A stretch of 64,000 nucleotides of DNA from Aporrectodea caliginosa (lineage: Eukaryota; Annelida; Clitellata; Crassiclitellata; Lumbricidae), in contig JACEVL010000081.1 in assembly GCA_020284085.1 (NCBI GenBank), forward strand, positions 334,501 through 398,500, in the 5' to 3' direction. This document shows, piece after piece, positions 14,401 through 24,263 of this stretch. The first letter of the stretch is position 1; every line of letters starts with the position of its first letter. Under the pieces are notes generated by a model that saw only the letters and a program-made list of their open reading frames with translations, was not told the DNA's origin and ran no database searches. The translations under genes were made by a program, and so were the position numbers.

Positions 14401-15064
14401 TGTGCTTGAATGTTAGGTAAGTTTACTTCACGTGTTTCTTCAGCCAATGGTTGTTCATGTGCTTGAATGTTAGGTAAGTTGACTTCACGTGTTTCTTCAG
14501 CCAATGGTTGTTCATGTGCTTGAATGTTAGGTAAGTTGACTTCACGTGTTTCTTCAGACAATGGTTGTTCATGTGCTTGAATGTTAGGTAAGTTGACTTC
14601 ACGTGTTTCTTCAGCCAATGGTTGTTCATGTGCTTGAATGTTAGGTAAGTTGACTTCACGTGTTTCTTCAGCCAATGGTTGTTCATGTGCTTGAATGTTA
14701 GGTAAGTTGACTTCACGTGTTTCTTCAGCCAATGGTTGTTCATGTGCTTGAATGTTAGGTAAGTTGATTTCACGTGTTTCTTCAGCCAATGGTTGTTCAT
14801 GTGCTTGAATGTTAGGTAAGTTGATTTCACATGTTTCTTCAGACAATGATTGTTCATGTGCTTGAATGTTAGGTAAGTTGACTTCACATGTTTCTTCAGC
14901 CAATGGTTGTTCATGTGCTTGGACGATGGTTAAGTTAATTTCTTCAGTTTTTTCTGTTTTATCACCTACTGTCTGCCTTTTTATGCGTTTTACTTTTGCC
15001 ACACAGGTCTCATAGTCACCGAACTTGCTGGGTCTATAATACGTCCTTGAAGAGTGTCGCACAG
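11424..15064 (-). CDS. DUF7869-like DDE transposase-type protein with N-terminal 19-residue repeats
   Basis: An open frame of about 1,210 codons. After ~45 residues it has about 26 copies of a 19-residue unit (consensus REVNLPNIQAHEQPLAEET), then a basic stretch (about residue 620), a Cys-containing segment starting CTEKCHRLCS, and a C-terminal domain with TFDLQ (Asp at ~915), WSDSCAGQNKN (Asp at ~994) and FPEPGHSFLDSDRDF (~1,025-1,038). The last three resemble the spaced acidic residues of an RNase H-like (DDE) catalytic core. I match the domain from memory to the DUF7869 family, multicopy in invertebrates. There is no ATG before the repeats. The frame opens at a strong minus-strand acceptor (TTTTGTGTTCTGCAG, exon from 15064), so a 5' exon is missing from this model. 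It sits inside perfect TIRs, which favours a transposase over a host gene. The frame is intact, so it may be active or recently so. Confidence 0.75.
13433..14950 (-). repeat. 57-bp coding minisatellite, ~26 units
   Basis: Units of 57 bp (19 codons) are nearly identical. One unit carries a 3-bp insertion (about 13,981) and a few have single substitutions. The most divergent units (CE instead of RE, LSEET) lie at the protein's N-terminal side. Homogeneity suggests recent expansion or ongoing homogenisation. A second frame on the same strand is also almost free of stops. Confidence 0.97.
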
Positions 15065-16284
15065 CTGCAGAACACAAAATTACTATTTCAAAATATTTAA
15101 TACCGGATCATGTAAACATCCATTTCAGCGAATTTTATTCTTGTTTTTCTTTTCTTTTCTCTCATAAAAAAGTAATGATTGTTTTATTATTATGAATGGT
15201 CAACTCCATTTCAGGGTATTTTATTATATACATGAAAAATGTAAGCTGGGCTGATATAACTAATTCTGGATTAAATTAAAAATTAGAGTGATTAAAATAA
15301 TTTACTTAGATAAAAGCTGGATTGGTAAAACTATCTCTTTGATTAAATGGAAGTTGGATTGATGAAATAAATTCTTGGCGTAAATGGAAACACAATGACC
15401 TGTGTTGTGCATGATAAACATTATTTTGTCAGTCGTTACGCTTATTTCTTGAAAACCTGCTGCACTCTTGCTGTGGTGCGGGCCGAATCCCCGACACGAG
15501 GCCACGCTAGGTCTTCAAATGTCATGTTTACAATTTAAGTTTAAATAGCTCGGCCGCTTTCTAGAAAACTGTTTTCGGGAAATCGGGCTTTTGTGTATTT
15601 TCAGCGTTTTCGGGAATTCGGGTTTCGGTGATTCGGGTTCACTTCCTTTTGCTGTCATAGCTCATTATTATTTTATTATAGCTTACGTAACAAAACATCA
15701 AAATACAAAATAAAAATAGGCCTACCAGTGCGTGAGCTACAATCTTCGGATGATTGTTTGTTTTTCTGCTTGGAGTAAAACGACGAAACATCTAAATAAG
15801 ACATCTTAAACGACTTTTACTAACAGCACATCGTGACATCGAGAGAAATCCACTCACTCTATCATCGCTCAAAGACACTATATTTCGCTTACCCGAATGT
15901 GACTGTGTGTGCTGCGCAAAATGGCCCGAATCGTCGCCCAATAACGTTACTTACTTCGCTACTGCATTCGAGAAAGTATTTAACTGGTTTATGTTTGCGT
16001 GCAAGAATCAGGTTTGTTCATTTATATATATACTGCACACAACCGAGAAGTTTGACTGTAACCATGATCTTCTGTGCAATAACCGGGTTTCATGACTTAT
16101 ATGACTACTGCGCGAAATCGTGGCACACATGTGCGATAATTCTCAAGTCAGGTATGTAGACTTGCCTCATTATTGTCCTACTTACTCGCTTAATTTTAAA
16201 GATATCAAGCTGAAATTTACAGCATTAATGCGCCTGTATGTCCTGAGCATTTTAAGCCAACTTGCCCGATTTTCAGGTAAGTCG
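15065..16284. other. 5' flank or intron of the DUF7869-like gene
   Basis: No convincing first exon could be chosen. The section at about 15,290-15,400 has two degenerate units resembling GGATTGATGAAA(A/T), which also recur at 61.5-61.8 kb. The terminal motif TGTGCAATAACCGGG lies at about 16,072. Confidence 0.4.
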
Positions 16285-16317
16285 ACTTACCTGGTTATTG
16301 CACCAAACCCTTCAATT
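16285..16317 (-). repeat. Right 33-bp terminal inverted repeat
   Basis: Exact reverse complement of 10071-10103. Confidence 0.9.
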
Positions 16318-16574
16318 GTTTAATATAGTTTAAATAAATAATATTGCACAGATTTAGCAACTTACCTTAAATCTGCCGCTACAGCGTTTCTTCTAATGGA
16401 TATCATACATTATAAATATATAAATACAATACAATATAATATCATACACTATCCATTATCCAATTATCAATGCCGATTGCGCAAATGCGAACCGAGCCAC
16501 AGAAATAAAAATCATAGGGAAAAGCAGAACAACTCGTATTATAATAGCAGAGACGCATATTATATAGCCTAGCC

Positions 16575-18126
16575 CAGAGCTCGAGGGTACGCGTACCCTA
16601 AAATAGAATACGTTAAAATACGTACGTACCTTTCAAAAAATAGAATATGCGTATGGTACGTATCATACACGAAAATTTTATTTATGGTTTACTCGGTGAC
16701 CCATAGCCTACGTATACTCTGACATTGTGCATTAAGTGCAATGCATGCTGGATAAACTTAGACCTACAATATAGCATTGCAGCAATTTACTTCGCTGTAT
16801 ACTGGTTGTGATTGTTTGCCTAAATTAAATTGAATATTCTTATAATGAGCAATGACCTGGTTAACCCTCGGGCTACCAAGGGGGGTGGTTGCCACCCCTC
16901 CTAGGTTTATTTCATCTCAAACTTTTTCCGTATAGAATCAAAATTTGACCTTTTAGGTGGCTGTAGGGGTTCATTTGCACACGTTTTGAGGTAAAATGTG
17001 AGATGATATCTCACACCGTTCAAAAGTTATACCCAATATACCCGAGGTACCACGGGGGGGGGTGGATACCACCCACCCCTAGATTTTCGACTATATATTA
17101 TCCGTCATTTAATATTAAGAGACACAAATTATACCATTCTATAGAGGGAATGTGGGGCTACATTTCCATGGTCACTGAGTTGACCTGAGACAACCGGAAG
17201 TGCTCAAAATAAATTAAAATGTATGAAAATAGGTTACACTTTCACACATTTTTCATGTTTTTTCGATTATAACGTATTCATAATTTATGTTTGAAGAGAA
17301 ATAAATTATGCCGTTGCATAGAGGACATGTAGTACTATTTTTTCTTACTGATTAATTTGTTTTTTGATAACCGCAAGTGTTCAAAATAAATAATAATACG
17401 TGTATAATATGCGTGAAAAATGGCTGAATGGAAGGACTCCCCATTTGTTTTTTTTCTGTAGCGTAATCATTTGTCTTCCTGAAAGAAAAACACATATACC
17501 ATTCTTTAGAGGGAATGTAGGGCTTCATTTGCATACTTACATTTTTGTCTTTTGAATACCGGAAGTGATCAAAATAAATAAAAATACGCGTAATCCGTGT
17601 GAAAATGGCTGAATACAGCATCACAACGTAAACCGATATATATGTATGGATATATATGTATGTATGTATATTTATACGTATATAAACATATGTAGGGATG
17701 TATGTGACATAGATCAGTTTCAAAACACACATAATCTTATATTTTTTAATCCAAAAAGTACAAAATGTACGCAATAATATAAAATATCGCTAATTAAGGG
17801 GGTTCCATTGTTAAAAGTGATGTAATTTTGAGGTGCATTCACATAATGTTCAACTAAATTATGGCTGAATGGAAGGACTATTCTGTGCAGGAAAAAAATG
17901 CTGAATCCAATGATATATTACGAGATATGATATCTCAAACGAGACCCAAAATCCAGGGGGGTGTAACCACCCCCCTTGGTAGTCCATGTCACAAAAAAGC
18001 TTGGTAGCCCGAGGGTTAACGTATTTTTGTATTGTTTACGTACCCTAAAGTAGGGTACTTTAAAATACGTAGGCCTACGTACCTTTCAAAAAATAGAATA
18101 CGTATGGTACGTACCCTCGAGCTTTG
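16575..18126. mobile_element. hAT MITE (~400 bp) split by a piggyBac element
   Basis: The left end CAGAGCTCGAGGGTACG and right end CCCTCGAGCTTTG are imperfect TIRs. The perfect 8-bp duplication GCCTAGCC flanks at 16567-16574 and 18127-18134. Removing the nested insertion leaves about 400 bp in which the arms (ACGTACCTTTCAAAAAATAG on both sides) are themselves repeated. Confidence 0.85.
16865..18015. mobile_element. Non-autonomous piggyBac-like element, 1,151 bp
   Basis: Flanked by TTAA at 16861-16864 and 18016-18019, with TIRs CCCTCGGGCTACCAAG at both ends. TTAA targets and CCC-starting TIRs are diagnostic of piggyBac. Runs of CACCCC/GGGGTGG beside the TIRs form extra inverted arms. No transposase is encoded. 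Confidence 0.93.
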
Positions 18127-18356
18127 GCCTAGCCCCAGTGGGCCAGTCACGTTCACATGACCAACAAGATGGTGTTCCAGGTGACCGCCTCTTCATGGGT
18201 CCAGTATGGACTCCGTGATGTGACTCTCAGAGGCAGGTGTTAGAAATGCAAATTGCAGGGATGCAGATGGTGGAGTGGATTTTAGTAGAGATGCAGCTGA
18301 AACGTCTCTACATCCCAGTCCTAGAAAGGTTTAATATATAATTTATACAACACATG

Positions 18357-18546
18357 CAGTGGCGGCGCCAGACATTTTTTGTAACCAGGGCATGACCAGG
18401 GCTATTATACAAGTAACCAGTGCAGGGGCAATTTATGCCCCAAATAAATTCTCTGCAGGGCAAAAATTCTGGCAGGGCAACGACCAGGGCAAAGGCTTTT
18501 TACCAGGGCATTTGCCCTTGCTTGCCCTGGTGTAGTGCCGCCACTG
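18357..18546. mobile_element. hAT MITE, 190 bp
   Basis: Starts CAGTGGCGGCGCCAG and ends TAGTGCCGCCACTG. The perfect 8-bp duplication AACACATG lies at 18349-18356 and 18547-18554. The interior has repeated CAGGGCA words and no coding. Confidence 0.95.
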
Positions 18547-19011
18547 AACACATGTATATATATATTATATAATATTATATAATATGGACAACGCATTGGA
18601 GTGCGTCATTAATTGTCCATATTCTAAGTTTCAGACAAAAATGAAGCCGAAGGCCGAACAATGGTTCTACACAGTGTTTTGTGAGTCAAATAATAAAATA
18701 ATAAAAACACGTAAATTATATTGACAATGAGGAAGAAAACATCCAGTTAATGACATAATTATTCTCTGAGTAGGTATCAACCAAAGTGTATAGACTTTCG
18801 GTATCAACAAGGGGCGCTATTTAAATGCTCTAAATAAATGACTTAATGACAGTCAAACACTCCCAAGCAGGGCTTCAGCGAAGGCTGTCTCTGCTGTAAT
18901 GAGACAAATCTGACCACTTGTAACACATGGAACGTGTAAGAATTGTATATTTCAAAATTTGGCTTCAGGTTCAAGTAGATCTACTTAAAACTATGTTCTA
19001 GTTTTACGTAA

Positions 19012-19954
19012 AGGGTCATTGCATAATTACGTAACGCCGAAAATGACCGTTTTGGACCCACCCACCCTGTAACGCTTCGTAACGCTTCCCTAGACCCACC
19101 CACCCCAGCGTTACGTAATTATTGGTAAGAAAAATCATTTTAGATTTAGGGCCTACTATGTGAAAGCGCAAATGATTCATATTTTATAGCGAATTTTATA
19201 TGGTATGTGAATTTGACTGTAGGCCTAAAATATACATAATGTTCATTTATATAAATGACAGTCATGTTTGAAATGCAATTTTGTTTTTTTAAGTTTTACA
19301 TTAAGAGTTAAAAGTTGTACACAGTACACACTGCTGAAAAGTGTCATGGACTAAATTGCTTATTAATAATTAATCAAAAGTAAGATGAACTAATTATTTG
19401 CCTAGTCTTAGCACTTCGATAATTATTAATACAAATATCACCCAGTTTTTTTTATCGGGAATCAATTTTAAATGTTTGAAATTCGTGTCCACGAAGTAAA
19501 ATAGGAATCCAAGGAGAATTACCACGTTGTTCAGACGGTAAAACTATGAAAGCTCCAAACAATTCGAACAGCGATTTCGAGGTTACACAAACGGGAGAAC
19601 AGATAGGCCTATGTCGATCTGAACTTCCGCTGGTGCCTGCTACCGGATCTACTTCGGCACCTGTCGGTATTGGATCCTTCGGCGGCAGTTTATTAAACAC
19701 TGACTTAGTGTTGATTTATACTATTGCGTGTTTTAGTTAAGTTTTAAATCAATGGCACGAAGTTTGAACTTCGATCACATCGTGTCTAAGGTGTCATTCG
19801 ATGTTAATTTAAAATTCATTTCAACTAAACTTTTGGTAAAAGCGTTACGTAACGTTCAGCTCGACACAGCCACCCACCCTCGTAACGTTTCGTAACCTTT
19901 TCAAGGACCCCCACCCACCTACCCTGGAGCGTTACGCAATTATGCAATGACCCC
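19012..19954. mobile_element. PIF/Harbinger-like MITE, 943 bp
   Basis: Ends are AGGGTCATTGCATAATTACG and its near inverse (GCAATGACCCC), flanked by TAA at 19009-19011 and 19955-19957. A 3-bp TAA/TTA duplication is typical of Harbinger elements. R1 copies B and C show the empty site (TTTTACTTGTGTACAAG). Confidence 0.8.
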
Positions 19955-20543
19955 TAAGCACAAGTGCGATTGCTAAGTATAATATTTCTACTAACTGAAT
20001 TGTCCTACAGAGACCGGCTTGTCAGCGAAATTTGAACTAAAGCCAGTTAGCTCAGATTGCACGCAATGTTTACACGCCCTCATCTCACGACCTGCATCAC
20101 AAGCTGCATGTCGTGAGAAATTTTGTTTATGTATTAGCCTAAGTGTGAAAATATAATTCAAAAGGATAAACAGGACGTTCGAAGACAGACTTCTATTATA
20201 TTGAATCATGACTTCCTGGCTCACATAGGCTATATATCTTTAATATTCAGTCCGTGGCATAGCATAGGCCAATCCGAGCCGAACAATCGCACATAATAAC
20301 TTCTAGAGTTCAAAGAATCCGTCGATGGTCTATTTAAGTGAGGTCATAGCCAGCAAGCGTAACCCGTTGGAACAGCCTTATCAACATCGATATCCAGTAG
20401 GTCAGAGGAACCAGAAATCGGTCGGAAAGTTGAAACAGATAAGGTTAGCCCTGAACAGCATTAAAGGGCTGAGAGAAGAGAGCGAGAATTTATGGCTCTT
20501 CTATAGACCTCGATGGCTGCTTTCGCTGTAGGCCTAATGAGAC

Positions 20544-22343
20544 CATGGGCGCCCGCAGGATTTTTTGCAGGGGGGTCAGTCACGGCCGAGAGAGTTAGTT
20601 GCACAACTTGCACTATTATGTCATTCAAACTAAACTCACATAGTTACATTGTCTTAACAATACCTATTAAGTCTAAACAGTGCTTTTTTCAGCCGGAGCG
20701 GTCCGGAACGCCCGGAGCGGTCCGGAACGGCGTTCCGGAACCTTTTTCAGCTATTACAAAATAATATATTTCATTAACATTTTTAATACAAAATTATTTA
20801 AAATTATTTATATACGTTAATTTCATTTAAGTGCTTTCAGTGTTTTATTGAGATTGACACATATGAAATAGAAATATTAGCACATGTCTCTATACTTGTT
20901 CTGAATTTGCTGAGTTCCAGAACTTTTTTCTAGAAAAAAGCACTGAGTCTTACTAATTATAGCCTAGTCTTTTAAAATCAGACGCAACAATCATTCAGAA
21001 GTAAGTGAGTAAGTTAGCATACTCTTTATTTATCCAACTACATAACCGCACTTTGGTTTACATGAAATTAACTATTATAAAGTATTCTAGTTAAAAACGT
21101 TTTTCCCCTTTCCTGGGCAAGACGTAGGCCTATATATATACGTCCAAAAACAAGCTATAAGCATATAAATTCCCCAGGGAAGGGGTTAAGTTCTCAACCT
21201 GTGGGACAATTCGGTCATGCGGTCTTGGATGCAGGGAATAGGGAATGTCTTTACAGGAGGGAGCAGTGGGCTCATCAAACCATTCAGACGACTTCTTCTG
21301 TGACTTAGCAGGCTTCACGGTCCAAAGGGCAATTAGAGTTTGCTGCAGCTTATCCATGTTAATGTGCCATGGCTAAGAAAAAATGAAGTCGTTACAACGC
21401 TTCTTACTCATGGCTGCTTCAGGGCAGCTTAAGGGACTGCTCTTCTCTTCTTCAATAATCAGATAATCCAACAGTTGTTTACAGTTCTTCCAGAGATAAT
21501 CCAGCAGAATGAATGTAAACTACACAGCACCAGCGAAGAAAAAATTAAGGATAACCTTGACACAAAAATCTTCTTCCATATGTAATCCAAAAGAAGAGAA
21601 ACACGCTCAATTCTAACATACTTTTAACTGAATAAAAAATCTTCAGACACAGACTCAGAATGCATGAGAGAAACGTAACCGATACAGTGCTTGAGAAATG
21701 CAGGGACCTGTTGGGGTAAGCTAATGCGGGTGTGGGGAAATTTTTGACCTCGGGCCGACCTCTTCATCCAGAGATTATCCAGAGGTCCCAGTCGGCTTGG
21801 CTTTGTCAATATGCGTGACCTGAAGTGATAAGGTCAACCTCTGAGTCGAAGTGTTCCACCACTGATGTCGGTACATTAGTCCGAGATAACATGTGTCTTT
21901 GATAACATACATGATACATAAATACTGGGGAAGCCAGTTGAACGTAGACCTAGCGGACTGAATCGTGATGAGCATTGTTTATTGGGGCTAAGTAAAGAAC
22001 TAAATTTCGGCCATTCCAGGGCCGTTCTGACCGGCTAGTGGTAGCCCACGATGACGGCCGAGTCTGTTTTAATGGGTGCCAGAACACCACCAGGAGGGGC
22101 ACGGGGGAGGGCGGTTGGCTTTCAGGCCTATGGCTAAATCAGCCATTGAATATTAGTATAGTAACTTATTAGTAGGCTTAAGCAGTATGAAACTAAAGCT
22201 AGTATTTACTAAGTATTTTGAACAGAATCTTGTGACATATTTTAAGCTTCATTTGCAAGATTAAACCTGTCTGATTTTTATTTGATCATGATTTCCAGGG
22301 GGGGTCACGCGACCCCCCTTGACCTATGCTGTGGGCGCCCATG
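20544..22343. mobile_element. hAT-type element, 1.8 kb, non-autonomous
   Basis: Short TIRs CATGGGCGCCC(G/A)CA, followed inward by GGGGGGTCA(G/C) arms. The perfect 8-bp duplication AATGAGAC lies at 20536-20543 and 22344-22351. R1 copy B at about 44,855 shows the empty site. The interior holds another MITE and short unrecognised frames but no transposase. Confidence 0.9.
20678..20945. mobile_element. Nested hAT-like MITE, 268 bp
   Basis: Starts CAGTGCTTTTTTCAGCC and ends TCTAGAAAAAAGCACTG. The flanks AGTCTAAA and AGTCTTAC agree at 6 of 8 bases. GCGGTCCGGAACG is duplicated next to the left end. Confidence 0.7.
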
Positions 22344-22557
22344 AATGAGACAAAGCTGTCTAATTTGGCAAAACATTCTACTTCATGTTCGCAAGTCACG
22401 CTCTTCCAGGATGATTTGCTGAACTTTATAACTTTAACGTCAAAGTCGAAACTGATAATGTGAAACAGATAACCAATTAATCAGTATATTATTTAAAAAG
22501 TATAGGCGTACGTCGCTTTGTTCATCAGATTTTGCTGTATATCCTTTCTGTTCTATT

Positions 22558-22676
22558 GGTGCCCAGTGCCTGCCCACAGTGGCCAAAAGAGGCAAAAGAT
22601 TGGCCGTTTAGACAAGAAAGTATGAATGGCCGACGACTTACAACATCTGCAAAATAGTACAGAGTGGTTGTCATGC
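22558..22676 (+). pseudogene. Mab-21/cGLR-like gene fragment
   Basis: About 120 bp match gene 1 from about 24,707 to 24,820 (the TGGCCAAAAGA...GATTGGCC and TGGCCGACGA..T segment that encodes the WP..A..W..R....WP block), with an inserted duplication and a lost frame. It ends where a minus-strand LINE 3' end begins. Confidence 0.75.
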
Positions 22677-22679
22677 ATA

Positions 22680-22840
22680 TATTCATTCATTCACTCTTAG
22701 TGCATAGCGCGGCTTATTATTTTAGCGCCCTTCAATAAAGCTACTCAGATGCGCTCCCGACTCCAGCACGGTAAAAAAGAACAGTTTTAAGGCGAGAAAA
22801 GATCATAGGAGAGAAGGTCCTAGGAAGGAGGCAAAATAAA
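22680..22840 (-). mobile_element. 3' end of a LINE, minus strand
   Basis: Read on the minus strand it gives a broken C-terminal LINE tail resembling ..VLF..AGVGSASE, then GAGTAGCTTTATTGAAGGGCGCTA and GAATGAATGAAT. The same 3' end occurs at 38.1, 44.0 and 57.1 kb. Confidence 0.7.
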
Positions 22841-23554
22841 AAAAAACGTATGTTTATATGCGAATAAGATCGCTAAACCAAGCTAAATTTCATTGTGCAA
22901 TGCAATATAAGTGGCGTAAAGCGATATGCGGTAACGAGAATCTTTAATACCGATTGTGCCCATTGTTCCAATAATGTAACGCACAATATAATTGCAAGAA
23001 ATTTAAACTAAATTTCGTTGTACGAACTGATTAGAATTATTATGGATAATTAGCGTACCAAAGAACAGCAACGTTTAAACAGATCTTTATTTATATGAAT
23101 TCTTAATAGCCTAATATGTATCTTTTCGTCGTATTCCGTCAAAATTTCTTTCACACAAGAATGCTCATAGCCTAAAGACCGTATATGACAACTAGTATTT
23201 ATTCAAAATAATCTTTTTCGATAGATATAGGCTATCGTAGAAATACTGTTTACAACGGCAGGTGATTATTTATAGTCACTACGGTATATCGCTACAAATA
23301 ATTGGTTAATTTTCCAATAATGGAACATTTGGCTAAAACTGGTTAAATTGAAGCCTAAACACAATCCATCAGTTTTTGCAGCACAGTAATACTGGTTGGG
23401 TCTTAATGATACCATATTCAGGCCAGGATCTACAGTTTTGGGGGGCCCTGTGCTGATCGAATGACGGGGCCCCTTACAGAATTAAGAAGCAAGGCAGACA
23501 TACAATAACCCGACACATAATAATTTGTTATACTTTACAGCACATAAGAAGTAG

Positions 23555-23950
23555 ATAGGACAATTCTACGTGGGAAAGATCGGGTGTTGAATCAACACTG
23601 ATCGAGTAATATTTCGCTTCCTTGATTTGTTGCATGATGATTTCCTCAACTTTCTTCCCTATCAACACGATTAATTCCTCACAAACTGTCTTAGACAAGT
23701 AAAATGCGACACCCCGACCTGCGCCACCATATCTCTGTAAATGCTGACATAAAAAAGGATAGAACTTGGCTAGTAACTAGATGACTTCCATATAGTTGCC
23801 ATTATTAGCAGATCCGAAAACTTCATCGTCACCACGGAAAGGGAGACCTCGTTCGGCCAGAAATTTAATTACTTCCACTGCTCGCTCTAAGACATCTCGC
23901 CAGTACTTCCGCTCCAATTCGACTTGTTTCACGAGATTACAATCCACTCA
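23555..23950 (-). pseudogene. hAT-family transposase fragment (DUF4371/ZMYM1-like)
   Basis: The minus strand reads a broken frame with YWRDVLERAVEVIKFLAERG, FRGDDEVFGS, NGNY, YGG and YYSISVDSTPDLSHV. From memory these belong to the TTF-finger/DUF4371 hAT transposases; DSTPDxSH contains the first catalytic Asp. Stops and missing ends make it a relic. Whether it mobilised the local hAT MITEs is not known. Confidence 0.7.
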
Positions 23951-24263
23951 ACCATGCAGCTGTGACCTTTCTACTGCGCCAAACTGTTAGACTAGTCTAC
24001 ACTCTGCAGTATTATACATAAATATGTCAAAATACGTTCTGGAGGCGAGTACACGCTCTGAGCAGGTGAGTATACCACAAGAAACAATTTTGAGGTTAGT
24101 ACACGCTGTATAGTGTATACCCTCGTCTACAGCCCTGGGCTTATCGATTGTGAACTTGTCAAGTAAACTGTTGTTTCTTAAATCCAGAACGGATGCTGTT
24201 TCTGCGTTCATCGTTGGTACATGCCGGCTGCGTCCTAAGTTGACTAGCGACATTTATTATTCT

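Larger units (their letters stand above)
10071..16317. mobile_element. 6.2 kb transposon-like unit with perfect 33-bp TIRs carrying the DUF7869-like gene
   Basis: The 33 bases at 10071-10103 are the exact reverse complement of 16285-16317 (outer end AATTGAAGGG, inner end CCAGGTAAGT). The core GGTTATTGCAC, in either orientation, recurs subterminally at about 10,084, 10,293, 10,371, 10,445, 16,072 and 16,296, as expected for transposase-binding sites. The only large gene inside is the minus-strand DDE-like protein at 11424-15064. No clean target duplication is seen (outer flanks GTTCTA and GTTTAA). The unit is inferred to be one autonomous or recently autonomous transposon. Confidence 0.7.
18858..22490. 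repeat. Dispersed repeat R1, copy A, carrying two insertions
   Basis: Segments at 18.86-19.01, 19.96-20.54 and 22.35-22.49 kb align in order with uninterrupted copies at 44.1-45.0 and about 45.07-45.24 plus 46.2-46.34 kb. Shared phrases include GTGCGATTGC(C/T)AAGTA, ATTGAATGACTTCCTGG and TTTATAACTTTAACGTCAAA. The breaks coincide exactly with the two elements listed separately. Confidence 0.75.

Noticed and set aside
13424..14401. A second protein made of MNNHWLKKHVKSTYLTFKH repeats
   Set aside because: It is the alternate frame of the 57-bp array with no other domain; kept only as an observation.
24186..24188. A conserved 3' splice site (..CAG before A-ACG/ATG-GAT) shared by genes 1, 2 and the 49 kb pseudogene
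   Set aside because: The same bases are explained by coding homology, since similarity to the family seems to continue upstream in shifted frames. I could not decide, so no exon boundary is called.
24150..24263. Start of gene 1 at 24150
   Set aside because: The codon there is GTG; animal genes need ATG. The first in-frame ATG is 24264 or lies in an unseen exon.
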